Shown in pieces: positions 8,382-16,842 of a stretch of DNA of 34,585 bases (position 1 is its first letter; each line of letters starts with the position of its first letter). The position numbers and the translations under genes are program-made. The stretch is from NCBI GenBank assembly GCA_024686215.1, contig JAIBDN010000023.1, positions 1 through 34,585 on the forward strand. The letters are read 5' to 3'. This stretch comes from Gammaproteobacteria bacterium. GTDB lineage: Bacteria; Pseudomonadota; Gammaproteobacteria; Pseudomonadales; Halieaceae. Below the pieces are notes generated by a model, which saw nothing but the letters and a program-made list of their open reading frames with translations, was not told where the DNA came from and searched no databases.

Positions 8382-8960
8382 ATGCCTCACTCACCACTTA
8401 TCTATCCTACGCCCGCAGCCTGGACTGCAGCCGTGCTAGCTGATTTCGACAGCTTTCTGCTGGATCACGCAGCGGCAGAAAAAAAGGCCTCGGGGATGGC
8501 CATTTCCATGCTCTCTCACTACCCGGACCGTCTTGAACTGGTAGCCGCCATGGCCGATCTGGCAGTGGAAGAACTCACCCACTATCGCGAAGTGGTGAAA
8601 TGGATTCATCGCCGCGGACTGATTACCGCCCCCGACCAGAAGGATCATTACGTACTCGGCTTTCGCAAGGCTATTCGCCAGGGTCGCGACGAGTACATGC
8701 TGGACCGCTTGCTGGTCGCCAGCATCATCGAAGCGCGTGGCGCGGAGCGCTTCAGCCTGGTGGCAGAAGCGCTACAGCCGGGCCCTCTGCAGAAGTTTTA
8801 CCAGTCCATTGCCCGCTCCGAAGAACGCCACTACGAATTATTCCTTGATCTGGCGCGCCAGTACCTGGACGCCGAGGTGGTTGCACAGCGCTGGCAGGAG
8901 TTACTCGAGTTTGAAGCCGGTATTGTTCGCGGGCTACCGATTCGGGCGGCACTGCATTGA
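8382..8960 (+). CDS. miaE: MiaE, tRNA 2-methylthio-N6-isopentenyladenosine-37 hydroxylase
   Basis: A 192-residue ferritin-like diiron protein. Putative iron ligands appear as E33 (AAEKKASGMA), the E64-x-x-H67 pair (VEELTHYREV), E117 (IIEARGAERF) and E147-x-x-H150 (RSEERHYELF), the arrangement expected for MiaE. MiaE uses O2 to hydroxylate the isopentenyl group of ms2i6A at position 37 of tRNAs reading UNN codons, so the cell is presumably an aerobe. The ATG at 8382 was chosen because upstream in-frame sequence (from 8274) is cysteine-rich and unlike the family. It is followed 13 bp later by the glycosyltransferase gene, probably as a two-gene unit. Confidence 0.9.
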   Translation: MPHSPLIYPTPAAWTAAVLADFDSFLLDHAAAEKKASGMAISMLSHYPDRLELVAAMADLAVEELTHYREVVKWIHRRGLITAPDQKDHYVLGFRKAIRQGRDEYMLDRLLVASIIEARGAERFSLVAEALQPGPLQKFYQSIARSEERHYELFLDLARQYLDAEVVAQRWQELLEFEAGIVRGLPIRAALH

Positions 8961-8973
8961 TGGCATACCGCTG

Positions 8974-10299
8974 ATGAGTGACAGCGTCGCCAGTCGGCGC
9001 TATCAGCAGCGGCACATTGAACCCGGCCTGCCGCGATTGCCCCGCGGGAAACCGCAGTGGCAACACGTGCTGGTGATCCCCGCCTACCGGGAATCGGCTG
9101 ATCTAGTACAACGGCTGACCCTACTGAGCAACAGCGACACTAGCTTCGTTGCCATCCTGGTATTGAACCGACCCGACTCCGACCCGCAACAGCAGGCAAA
9201 TGAGGCGCTGCGCGCTTGCGTAAACACACTGCCACCGTATCGCGCACTACCCGAGCTTGCCAACAGCTATGCGCTGGCGCCGAACTGCTGCGTTTATCTG
9301 CATGACACTGAATCCCTGCTTGGGCCACTGCCGGCGGGCAAGGCCGTGGGCATGGCGCGAAAAATCGGCTGTGACATCGCCTGGCAGTGGATAATTGACG
9401 GCGCCGTAGCCAGTGACTGGATCTACAGTAGCGACGCGGATGCTCAGCTGCCCGGCGACTATTTTGAACGCCTCGATAATGGCCCGCCTGACGCAGTCGC
9501 AGCTACCTACCCTTTCGTGCATGTCCCGGGCCAGGACCCTGCCTGTAACGCAGCGACCACGCTGTACGAATTACGACTACACCACTATGTACTGGGACTC
9601 GAATACGCAGATTCCCCCTACGCCCACCACAGCCTGGGCAGCTGCCTGGCAGTGCGGGCCGAGGCTTACGCGCGCGTGCGTGGCTTTCCCAAACGCGCCG
9701 CGGGAGAAGATTTTTACCTGCTTAACAAGCTGGCCAAACTGGGCAGCATCAGCTCGCTGCCGGGTGAATGTATTCAGTTGCAGTCGCGCCAATCGCACCG
9801 GGTGCCTTTCGGCACCGGCCCGGCCGTTACCCGAATCATGCAAGCAGACGCTGCCGGCGATACGGCGCTTTTTTATCACCCCCAATGCTTTGTCGCACTG
9901 CGCGCACTGCTGCGCGTAATCCCGCAACTGTACGCAACACCCGTGGCGACCCTGGCGGAACAACTACGAGCGCAGACTAGTGAGGAAAGCCTGGCCCTGA
10001 ACAGTGAGCAGGCCTTGCTGGACATGGGACTGGAAGAAGCGCTACAACATTGCCGCCGCCAGGGCAAATCCCCGCGGCAATACCTGCGCCATTTTCACCA
10101 GTGGTTCGACGCCTTTCGCACCCTGAAGTTTATTCACGCGCTGCGCGATGCTGGCCTGCCACAGCTATCCCTGAGTGAACTGGCCTCGCAGCAGCCCCGG
10201 CTCTGGCCAGGTGACAGTGCTACGCATGCGGCGTCACCACTGCGCGGGGCTATCCAGGAACACTGGCACTGGTCTATGCGTGATTCGGAACATTGGTAA
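8974..10299 (+). CDS. Family-2-like glycosyltransferase of unknown acceptor
   Basis: A 441-residue soluble protein. The N-terminal nucleotide-sugar domain opens with [11 protein letters not shown] (residues 31-41); an SSDADAQ motif gives the metal-binding D154-A-D156; AGED at 243-246 fits the GT2/GT-A catalytic Asp region; [19 protein letters not shown] is the usual acceptor-side block. No membrane segments are seen. The C-terminal 180 residues are helical and not recognised. The ATG at 8974 is 13 bp past miaE; the reading frame upstream of it overlaps miaE and looks like a shadow. Its end overlaps the end of the convergent phosphorylase gene by 26 bp. Proximity to the glucosylglycerate genes suggests a possible role in glycoside extension, but the opposite strand weakens this. 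Confidence 0.7.
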   Translation: MSDSVASRRYQQRHIEPGLPRLPRGKPQWQHVLVIPAYRESADLVQRLTLLSNSDTSFVAILVLNRPDSDPQQQANEALRACVNTLPPYRALPELANSYALAPNCCVYLHDTESLLGPLPAGKAVGMARKIGCDIAWQWIIDGAVASDWIYSSDADAQLPGDYFERLDNGPPDAVAATYPFVHVPGQDPACNAATTLYELRLHHYVLGLEYADSPYAHHSLGSCLAVRAEAYARVRGFPKRAAGEDFYLLNKLAKLGSISSLPGECIQLQSRQSHRVPFGTGPAVTRIMQADAAGDTALFYHPQCFVALRALLRVIPQLYATPVATLAEQLRAQTSEESLALNSEQALLDMGLEEALQHCRRQGKSPRQYLRHFHQWFDAFRTLKFIHALRDAGLPQLSLSELASQQPRLWPGDSATHAASPLRGAIQEHWHWSMRDSEHW

Positions 10300-12037
10300 T
10301 CCACAGCGTCTGGTAGGGCAACAGCGCCAACACTTGCTCCCGCGCAAATAACTGCTCACCACTAATCAGGTCCAGCCAGTCTTCTGTTTCAATCAGGTTA
10401 ATCGCCTCCAATGACAGGGGCAGCGTCTGCGTGCTGATATTGCTGATACAAAAAATGCTTTGGCGCCGGTCTATGCTCTGACGCCAGTATCCGAACAGGC
10501 CAACACCCAGGTGCAGGGTAAATTGCGTGGCATTAGGGTGAAAGGCCGCCTGGGATCGCCTTATCGATAACAGTTCCTTGATACTGGCAAAGACTCGGGC
10601 ATGGGTGGATTGCTCCTGCTGCAACAGCTGCGTCAGTTCAGTGTAGTCCCATTGGTGACGGTTGATAGCGCGGTAATGTCCGGTGTTTTCCACCCGCTGG
10701 TAATCATTGCGTGTACCAAAAAGGCTATGAATATAGATCCCCGGAATCCCCTCCAGGCCCAACATAATCGCATGCGCGCAAACAAAGCGCTCCACAGCAA
10801 AGGCGTCCGGCCCCGAGGTAGTGCCCTGCAAGGCATCGAACAAAGATATATTGATTTCATAGGGTTTGCGCTCCCCGTCCTGCAAAGCCCGGTAGGATAC
10901 ATTCCCTCCGAACTGTTGCATGGTGGCCACCAGAGTTTCTACTTCGCGCTCCGACAGCAAGCCCTCCGCGGGACGCAGGCCAATGCCATCGTGTGACGCG
11001 ATAAAGTTAAAGTACGCCGTACCGTTCTGGGCCGGTGGCATACTCATCATCCAGTGTTTCAAATAGGTGCAGTCCCCGGTGATCAGGGTATTGACCAATA
11101 ACGGCGGCAGGGAAAAATTGTAGACGCTATGCGCCTCGTTGGCATTGCCAAAATAGGACAGGTTTTCACGGTTGGGAATGTTGGTTTCAGTAATCAACAG
11201 GGCGTCGGCGCTGACGTGCTCGACCAGGGTGCGCATCAGGCGCACTATCTCGTGCGTTTCCTCCAGGTTAAGGCAACTGGTACCAGGAATTTTCCACAGA
11301 AATGCCACCGCATCCAGACGAAAAATGCGCACGCCGTGATCCATGTACTGGCGCAGTATGGAGACGAATTGTTTTAATACCTGCGGATTGCGGAAATCAA
11401 GATCTACCTGATCGTGACTGAAGGTACACCAGACATACTGTGTTCCTTCACTGGTTTCCACCTCGCGCAGCAGGGGTGATGTGCGCGGGCGCACCACATG
11501 GCTGAGGTCATCATCAGGTGACGCGGTAAAGAAATACCCTTTGCCCGGCGAACGCCCTTTGAGAAAATTATCGAACCACAGGCTACGTCCAGAGCAGTGG
11601 TTAACCACCAGGTCAGCCATCAGCTGGTAGTCTGCAGCAATAGCGCTTATATCCGACCAGTCACCCAGAGCTTCATTGACGCTGGAATAATCCAGCACCG
11701 CGAAGCCGTCATCGGAACTCCACGGGTAAAACGGCAGAATATGCACGCCACTGATATGTTCACTGGTGTGCTCATCAAGAAAGCACTTCAAGGTCTGTAG
11801 CGGATGTTCCCCGTCGCGCAGCACACTGTCGCCATAGGTAATCACCACTGCATCGCGCTGATCCCAGTGATTGACATGCATTTGCGGGGCGCACGCGGAC
11901 GCATCCAGGCCCATCAACTCAAGCAGCTCATCGGCCAGGCCGGTAAGCTTGGCGCCCAGCGGATTGTCGCGATAAATAGTATCCAGGTGTCGCTGCACCC
12001 GCTCCCGCAACTGTCCCTGCTCTATAGCTTGCAACAT
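10274..12037 (-). CDS. GH13_18 phosphorylase, probable glucosylglycerate phosphorylase
   Basis: A 587-residue GH13 enzyme of the sucrose-phosphorylase subfamily. The nucleophile D242 lies in [14 protein letters not shown], the acid/base E284 in LLITETNIP, and the transition-state Asp D350 in ASHDGIG. GH13_18 members phosphorolyse alpha-glucosides (sucrose, sucrose-6-phosphate, glucosylglycerate or glucosylglycerol) to glucose 1-phosphate. The operon contains glucosyl-3-phosphoglycerate synthase, its phosphatase and a glycerate kinase, so glucosylglycerate is the best substrate prediction: products would be glucose 1-phosphate and D-glycerate, the latter consumed by the kinase. The start lies 9 bp after gpgS. 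Sucrose phosphorylase is the main alternative and is not supported by neighbours. Confidence 0.85.
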   Translation of the reverse strand: MLQAIEQGQLRERVQRHLDTIYRDNPLGAKLTGLADELLELMGLDASACAPQMHVNHWDQRDAVVITYGDSVLRDGEHPLQTLKCFLDEHTSEHISGVHILPFYPWSSDDGFAVLDYSSVNEALGDWSDISAIAADYQLMADLVVNHCSGRSLWFDNFLKGRSPGKGYFFTASPDDDLSHVVRPRTSPLLREVETSEGTQYVWCTFSHDQVDLDFRNPQVLKQFVSILRQYMDHGVRIFRLDAVAFLWKIPGTSCLNLEETHEIVRLMRTLVEHVSADALLITETNIPNRENLSYFGNANEAHSVYNFSLPPLLVNTLITGDCTYLKHWMMSMPPAQNGTAYFNFIASHDGIGLRPAEGLLSEREVETLVATMQQFGGNVSYRALQDGERKPYEINISLFDALQGTTSGPDAFAVERFVCAHAIMLGLEGIPGIYIHSLFGTRNDYQRVENTGHYRAINRHQWDYTELTQLLQQEQSTHARVFASIKELLSIRRSQAAFHPNATQFTLHLGVGLFGYWRQSIDRRQSIFCISNISTQTLPLSLEAINLIETEDWLDLISGEQLFAREQVLALLPYQTLWITNVPNHA

Positions 12038-12046
12038 CGTCGCGTC

Positions 12047-13273
12047 CTAGGCCGCCGCAAATTCGGCCTGGTCGGCCTCTACCGCATCGCGCAGCTGCTG
12101 CAATACATCGGGCACTGCGCTGATTACGCGGTTCCAACTGGGAATAAAGGGTCGTTCCATAGGGCGCAACAAAAACGCCTCGCCCGCTTTCATGATGTTT
12201 TCGGCGAATAATTCCACCGCTTTTTCCTCACTGTGAATATCCAGGGTCAGGCCATTCATCACCGCGTCGTTGTGATAGGTCTCTACAAAATCCAGGGCGA
12301 TGCGGTAGTAGGTTGCCTTGAGAGAACGGAAGGATTCTGTATTAAAGGTCACCCCGCGGGTGGCCAACTTACGAAACAGCGCCTTGGATATGTCGATGGA
12401 CATTTTGGACAGGCCGCCCTCTTCATCCTCGGCAGACAGTTCCTGGTGTTTGTGGTCGTAAATGTCAGCTATATCAGCCTGGCACAGGCGGTTCTTTGCA
12501 TAATTGCGGTACATTTCAGACAACACGCCGATTTCCAATCCCCAGTCGCTGGGAATCAAAATGTCATTGAGGACATCTTTGCGGAAAGAAAATTCGCCGG
12601 CCAGGGGGTAACGAAAACTGTCCATGTACTCGAGATATTCCATATCCCCCAGGGTTTTTTTCAGCGCGCGCAGCAATGGTGTCACCAGCAATCGGCTCAC
12701 CCTGCCATTGATCTTGCCGTCGGCTACGCGGGCATAAAAGCCCTTACAGAATTCGTAATTAAAGCGCGGGTGGGCCACCGGGTATATCAAGCGGGCCAGC
12801 AATCCCCTGTCATAAGTAAGAATGTCGCAGTCGTGCAAAGCTACCGATTCGGCATGCCCTGATGCCAGCGTATAACCCATGCAGTACCAGACGTTACGCC
12901 CCTTGCCCAGTTCGCGAGGGGCGAGATCCATTGCCTGTAGTTTCTTGTCCAGCGCCTGCAAACGCGGGCCCTCATTCCACAATACGCGATGCCGCTGGGG
13001 CAAACGCGCAAAAAAGGCCAGCGCCTGGCGGTATTGCTGTGCATCCGCGCGATCCAGACCTATCACCACTTCCGATAAATACGGCACCTTGACCAGCTCA
13101 TCCACTATCGCGGGTAATGCCTCACCCTCGAGTTCAGAAAACAGAGACGGCAGAATCAAGCCCATGGGGCGCTGCTGGGAAAACTCCAGCAGCTCACTTT
13201 CCAGTTCAGCAACTGGTCTGTCTGACAGGTTGTGCAGGGTAGTGATTATGCCGTTCTGGTAAAAGTCACCCAT
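12047..13273 (-). CDS. gpgS: Glucosyl-3-phosphoglycerate synthase (GT81-type)
   Basis: A 408-residue GT-A fold retaining glycosyltransferase. Visible features are LPSLFSELEG near residue 41, a DXD-type metal motif DCD at 148-150 within ESVALHDCDILTYDRGLLARL, and the GT81/GpgS-like block PRFNYEFCKGFYARV just after. The enzyme transfers glucose from an NDP-glucose to 3-phosphoglycerate, giving glucosyl-3-phosphoglycerate in the cytoplasm, the committed step to the compatible solute glucosylglycerate. It sits 12 bp after the phosphatase gene and 9 bp before the phosphorylase. A mannosyl-type (MpgS) activity is the alternative, because the next gene resembles mannosyl-phosphoglycerate phosphatases; those phosphatases are often active on both. 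Confidence 0.85.
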   Translation of the reverse strand: MGDFYQNGIITTLHNLSDRPVAELESELLEFSQQRPMGLILPSLFSELEGEALPAIVDELVKVPYLSEVVIGLDRADAQQYRQALAFFARLPQRHRVLWNEGPRLQALDKKLQAMDLAPRELGKGRNVWYCMGYTLASGHAESVALHDCDILTYDRGLLARLIYPVAHPRFNYEFCKGFYARVADGKINGRVSRLLVTPLLRALKKTLGDMEYLEYMDSFRYPLAGEFSFRKDVLNDILIPSDWGLEIGVLSEMYRNYAKNRLCQADIADIYDHKHQELSAEDEEGGLSKMSIDISKALFRKLATRGVTFNTESFRSLKATYYRIALDFVETYHNDAVMNGLTLDIHSEEKAVELFAENIMKAGEAFLLRPMERPFIPSWNRVISAVPDVLQQLRDAVEADQAEFAAA

Positions 13274-13285
13274 GGTGAAGAAGCC

Positions 13286-14137
13286 TCATAGTTTGTCTGT
13301 TTGTTGTTGCTGGTGCAGCCAACTGGCTACACCCTGGGCCCAACCGGCCGGCCCATAATCTTCGCTGTAAATCACACCGTGGGTACGCCGCAGTGTCGGG
13401 AAGTCGTGCACCGTTGAACGAATCACCAGTGCGGAGTCCGCCGCCTCGAGCATGGCGCAGTCGTTGCGGCTATCGCCAATCGCCAGGCTGTGGCAAACAG
13501 GTCCTGGCCGCGCATCCACATAGACATCGCGTAACCACTGCAGCGCCTTGCCCTTGTCACAATCCCCGCACACACTCAAAAACCGGCCGCCCTGCAATAC
13601 CCCGGCCCCGGCTTGCTGCAAACGCTGTATAAAGATCTCCTGGCGTTGCTGATCACCAAACCACTTTACCGGTTCACTGTATTCCCGAGTGTTCGCCAGT
13701 TCCGCCCGCTCGCGGGAGAGGTTGGTCATGCGCATGATCCCCTCAACCCCTGCACTATGAAAACTTTCGAAGTCACCAACAAAGTCGCCCGCTATATCCT
13801 GCAGCAGCTGCAGCCACTTGTCGCGCGGCGCACTCATCTCACACACCCAGTAGCCAGCTCGCGTTACGCTGCCTGGCGGCTGAGTATCGAAATAGCCCTC
13901 GGGTATAAGCACGGCAGCGCCATTTTCCACGATAAACGGGTGTTCATTGCCCAATTCCTCGCGCAAATTCTCGATTTCTACCCGGGTTTTACTACTCACG
14001 GGGATCACCGGGATATTCTGCACTTCCAGCTTACGCAATTGCGGCAGCGCATCCTGATAGCTGTAGCTGTGATGATCCAGCAGCGAGCCATCGAGATCGG
14101 TAAAGACCAGGAATTGTGTAGCTTGTGGCAGATTCAT
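13286..14137 (-). CDS. gpgP: HAD phosphatase, glucosyl/mannosyl-3-phosphoglycerate phosphatase
   Basis: A 283-residue HAD-superfamily (Cof/MpgP-type) phosphatase. The nucleophile motif FTDLDGSLLDH has D14 and D16; the second motif is PVSSKTRVE, with the family-typical FIVENGAAV following; the acidic motif IV is AIGDSRND near residue 225. MpgP-family members dephosphorylate mannosyl- or glucosyl-3-phosphoglycerate to the free glycoside. It directly precedes gpgS, the expected pathway partner, and its ATG overlaps the glycerate kinase stop in an ATGA junction. I use gpgP by context; the sequence alone would say MpgP/YedP family. Confidence 0.82.
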   Translation of the reverse strand: MNLPQATQFLVFTDLDGSLLDHHSYSYQDALPQLRKLEVQNIPVIPVSSKTRVEIENLREELGNEHPFIVENGAAVLIPEGYFDTQPPGSVTRAGYWVCEMSAPRDKWLQLLQDIAGDFVGDFESFHSAGVEGIMRMTNLSRERAELANTREYSEPVKWFGDQQRQEIFIQRLQQAGAGVLQGGRFLSVCGDCDKGKALQWLRDVYVDARPGPVCHSLAIGDSRNDCAMLEAADSALVIRSTVHDFPTLRRTHGVIYSEDYGPAGWAQGVASWLHQQQQTDKL

Positions 14138-15036
14138 AATTCGGCTGCTAAACAGTGACGGTAGGCGCTCACCTGCCGCTGCTCATCCAACTGGTAGAAG
14201 TGATGTATACGCTGCGGCAAGCTGTCCAGGCAGTGCCGGGTGAGACGCTCGTAGAACTGGATAAAACGGGCCACCTGACTGGCATTCATGATGGCATCAC
14301 CGGCACGGCTACTTGCCAACTTTTGCTCCTGCTCCAGGCGCCACTGATAGACGCAGTCAAAGGACGGGGCCGCGAGCATGACCCATTGGTCCACCCGCGC
14401 GTACATGGGCTCAAAATCCTGCCGCAGTGCTGCGTTTACATGGCGTCGCCAACCGGCATCCCGATCTTCATCCGCCTCCAGAGCATTGACCGGTGCTGCC
14501 AGCGCAGCCTCTGACTGTGCACGAGCACCCAGGCACCAACCCTCCAGCAACACTATATCCACCCCCTGCTCCACCACATCCCAGGCTTCCCGGGGACACC
14601 GGTCGTCCAGCGCCTTGTCAAAGCGAGGGATAGCGATAACAGAGGGTTCACGGTCAAGCAATACGTCCAGGGTATCCGCCAGCAGCTGCATATCATGGGT
14701 ACCTGGCACACCCCGGGTCGCCAGCAGTGGATGCACTGTCACCGCCAAATCCAGGCGCTGGGCCCGCGTCAAGTAGAAGTCGTCCAACGACAGGGACAAC
14801 GTGCGCAATCCGTAACTGGCCTGCAACTCATCGCGCAGGTAATCACAAACGGTTGTCTTGCCCGAGCCCTGGCTGCCATTGATAGCGACCAGCACAGGCC
14901 GGTGCGCACCACTTTGGTGCGCCGCTATAGCCTGGGCCAGCGGGGCGAACCATTGTTGTGCACTGACCAAATAGCTGTCCGGCAACTGATGTCGCTGCAG
15001 AAACGCCCGCTGCCACTGTGGCGCCTCCGTAGCCAT
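14134..15036 (-). CDS. P-loop D-glycerate kinase, GLYK/YggC type
   Basis: A 300-residue P-loop kinase. The Walker A is GSQGSGKT at residues 54-61; LSLSLDDFYLTRAQR follows, as in plant-type D-glycerate 3-kinase and related uridine-kinase-like proteins; then HPLLATRGVPGTHD and VLLEGWCLG. Plant GLYK makes 3-phosphoglycerate from D-glycerate and ATP, which here would return the product of glucosylglycerate phosphorolysis to glycolysis and to GpgS. The ATG at 15036 was chosen over an upstream in-frame TTG because an AGGA site sits at proper spacing and the TTG would overlap it. It is the first gene of the glucosylglycerate operon. Confidence 0.82.
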   Translation of the reverse strand: MATEAPQWQRAFLQRHQLPDSYLVSAQQWFAPLAQAIAAHQSGAHRPVLVAINGSQGSGKTTVCDYLRDELQASYGLRTLSLSLDDFYLTRAQRLDLAVTVHPLLATRGVPGTHDMQLLADTLDVLLDREPSVIAIPRFDKALDDRCPREAWDVVEQGVDIVLLEGWCLGARAQSEAALAAPVNALEADEDRDAGWRRHVNAALRQDFEPMYARVDQWVMLAAPSFDCVYQWRLEQEQKLASSRAGDAIMNASQVARFIQFYERLTRHCLDSLPQRIHHFYQLDEQRQVSAYRHCLAAEL

Positions 15037-15074
15037 GGATTTCCTTTGCAAAGCCTGTCCCGCATTGAATTGTG

Positions 15075-15103
15075 ACTATAGGACACAGCAGAAACCGTGC
15101 CAA
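15075..15103 (-). promoter_or_regulatory. Sigma70-type promoter of the glucosylglycerate operon
   Basis: On the minus strand TTGGCA (15103-15098) is separated by exactly 17 bp from TATAGT (15080-15075). Each hexamer matches consensus at five of six positions. Transcription would begin near 15068, leaving a leader of about 32 nt before the glycerate kinase ATG at 15036. This is the best promoter match I found in the window. Confidence 0.65.
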
Positions 15104-15135
15104 CCGCAGGGGTTGCGGGTAACAGGAACCCCTGC
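15104..15135 (-). other. Alternative stem-loops at the aceF 3' end
   Basis: GCAGGGGTT (15106-15114) pairs perfectly with AACCCCTGC (15127-15135) around a 12-base loop that abuts the aceF stop codon. A second, mutually exclusive stem uses CCGCA (15104-15108) with TGCGG (15114-15118). No T-run follows on the minus strand, so intrinsic termination is uncertain. It lies immediately upstream of the next promoter and may insulate the two operons. Confidence 0.4.
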
Positions 15136-16826
15136 TACATCACCAGCTGTCGAATATCAGCCAACAGGGTCAGCAGGCGTGCGAAAAACCGACCGCCGTC
15201 TCCGCCATTGATCACCCGATGGTCGTAGGACAATGACAGGGGCAGCATTTTACGCGGTGCAAAGACCTCGCCGTCCCATACCGGCCGCATAGCCGCCCGG
15301 GACACGCCGAGAATGCCCACTTCCGGTGCGTTGACGATAGGTGTAAAACCATTGCCGCCGATATTGCCAAGACTGGATATGGTGAAACAACCGCCCTGCA
15401 TTTGCGCTGGCGTGAGTTTGCGATCACGGGCTTTGCCCGCCAGGAGTAAGACTTCCTCCGCCAGTTCCCAGATAGTCTTTTTATCGACATCGCGTATTAC
15501 CGGCACTACCAGCCCGGCTGGCGTGTCTACCGCCATGCCAATATGGATATACTTTTTGTACACCAGTTGTTCGCCATCTGCGGCCAGCCCACTGCAGAAT
15601 TTCGGATTATCGCGCAGCGCCACCGCACAGGCCTTGAGCAGAAACGGCATTGGGGTGAGACGGGTACCGCGCTGTTCAGCCTCAGCCTTGAGCGAGGCCC
15701 GAAAAACTTCCAGTTCAGTAATATCCGCCTCGTCGAACTGGGTGACATGCGGCACGTTCAGCCAATTGCGCTGCATGTTGGCAGCGGTTAATTTATCCAG
15801 CTTACTGCGCTGGGTAATCTCCACCTCACCAAATGCAGAAAAGTCGATGTCAGGAATAGTCGGTAGTGCGCCACCAGCTGCAGCTGCAGCTGCAGCCGCA
15901 GGCCCTGCTTTAAGCGAATTCTGTACGAACGACTGCAGATCTTCCTTGAGGATACGACCGCGCGGCCCGGTGCCAGTAACCAACCCTAACTCGACACCAA
16001 ACTCCCGGGCCAATTTGCGCACAGCAGGGCCTGCGTAGATATCTTTGTTTGACGCGGGGGCCGCTGCTGCCGGTTTGGCGGGAGCGGCTGCCGGTACAGC
16101 GGCTTTGGCGATCGGCTTCGGCTGCCCTGCCGGGACCGGGGCTGACGCTGCTGCAGGTGCAGGTGCAGGTGCAGGTGCAATACTATCGCCTGCGACAGAT
16201 TGCAGACGCAGCAAGGGATCGCCCTGCTTGACGCTGCCACCTTCTGCAACCAGAATTTCCAGCACCTCACCGGCGGCCGGCGCCGGCACTTCCATTGATG
16301 CCTTATCAGACTCCAAAACAACCAGCGAGTCCCCCTCAGCCACGGCGTCGCCCACTTTGACACAGACTTCTATTAACTCCACCGCCTCATCCGTACCGAT
16401 GTCGGGTACGGGAACCACTTGCTCGGCGGACTGGGCTGGAGAGACGGCGGATGCAACGGCGGCCTCAACATGCGCAGCTGCTTGCGGCTCTGACGTTGCC
16501 TCTTGTTCCGGTTCCGGTTCCGGTTCCGGTTCCGGTTCCGACTCATCAGCAACACTGGAAGGCGCAGCTTGCTGCGCTGGGCTATCCCCGGCCGCCTCAA
16601 TAATGGCGACGACAGAACCCTCTGCCAGCTCCTGGCCCTCGGCCACCAATAACTCCACCAGAGTGCCCGCCGCGGTGGAGGGTATCTCCATAGATGCTTT
16701 GTCAGATTCCAGCACAATCAAACTCTGGTCGAGGGCAATTTCATCACCCACTGCAACCAGTAGCTCGATTACCTCAGCACCCTCAGCGCCACCTATATCC
16801 GGTACAGTTACCTGTTGTTTTGCCAC
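15135..16826 (-). CDS. aceF: Pyruvate dehydrogenase E2, dihydrolipoamide acetyltransferase
   Basis: The 563-residue E2 has two lipoyl domains (about residues 4-75 and 138-210), each with the lipoylation site ESDKASMEVP or ESDKASMEIP. An E1/E3-binding domain (AGPAVRKLAREFGVELGLVTGTGPRGRI, about 260-300) and the catalytic acetyltransferase core follow, ending with SLSYDHRVINGGDGGRFF; the catalytic His is in DHRV. Linkers are low-complexity: glutamate-proline repeats between the lipoyl domains and alanine-proline runs after them. E2 moves acetyl groups from E1 to CoA and forms the complex core. It lies 16 bp after aceE; no lpd (E3) gene is present here. Confidence 0.95.
   Translation of the reverse strand: MAKQQVTVPDIGGAEGAEVIELLVAVGDEIALDQSLIVLESDKASMEIPSTAAGTLVELLVAEGQELAEGSVVAIIEAAGDSPAQQAAPSSVADESEPEPEPEPEPEQEATSEPQAAAHVEAAVASAVSPAQSAEQVVPVPDIGTDEAVELIEVCVKVGDAVAEGDSLVVLESDKASMEVPAPAAGEVLEILVAEGGSVKQGDPLLRLQSVAGDSIAPAPAPAPAAASAPVPAGQPKPIAKAAVPAAAPAKPAAAAPASNKDIYAGPAVRKLAREFGVELGLVTGTGPRGRILKEDLQSFVQNSLKAGPAAAAAAAAGGALPTIPDIDFSAFGEVEITQRSKLDKLTAANMQRNWLNVPHVTQFDEADITELEVFRASLKAEAEQRGTRLTPMPFLLKACAVALRDNPKFCSGLAADGEQLVYKKYIHIGMAVDTPAGLVVPVIRDVDKKTIWELAEEVLLLAGKARDRKLTPAQMQGGCFTISSLGNIGGNGFTPIVNAPEVGILGVSRAAMRPVWDGEVFAPRKMLPLSLSYDHRVINGGDGGRFFARLLTLLADIRQLVM
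15876..15899. repeat. AGCTGC hexamer repeat in aceF
   Basis: Three exact copies of AGCTGC (15876-15893) and one variant (AGCCGC) follow in tandem, in frame, encoding a polyalanine linker just before the catalytic core. The copy number could vary without shifting the frame. Confidence 0.8.
16152..16175. repeat. TGCAGG hexamer repeat in aceF
   Basis: Four tandem copies of TGCAGG with a partial fifth encode the alternating alanine-proline linker after the second lipoyl domain. The unit is a multiple of three, so slippage would alter linker length only. Confidence 0.85.
16505..16540. repeat. GTTCCG hexamer repeat in aceF
   Basis: Six exact tandem copies of GTTCCG encode a glutamate-proline run in the linker between the two lipoyl domains. 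This is a slippage-prone microsatellite inside an essential gene, in frame at any copy number. Confidence 0.9.
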
Positions 16827-16842
16827 AACGACTTCCTTATTT

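Noticed and set aside
10274..12037. Sucrose phosphorylase annotation
   Set aside because: Same GH13_18 subfamily, but gpgS, a phosphatase and a glycerate kinase in the same operon make glucosylglycerate the better substrate prediction.
12233..12862. Plus-strand frame opposite gpgS
   Set aside because: Fully covered by a well-supported gene on the minus strand; no motif in the plus translation.
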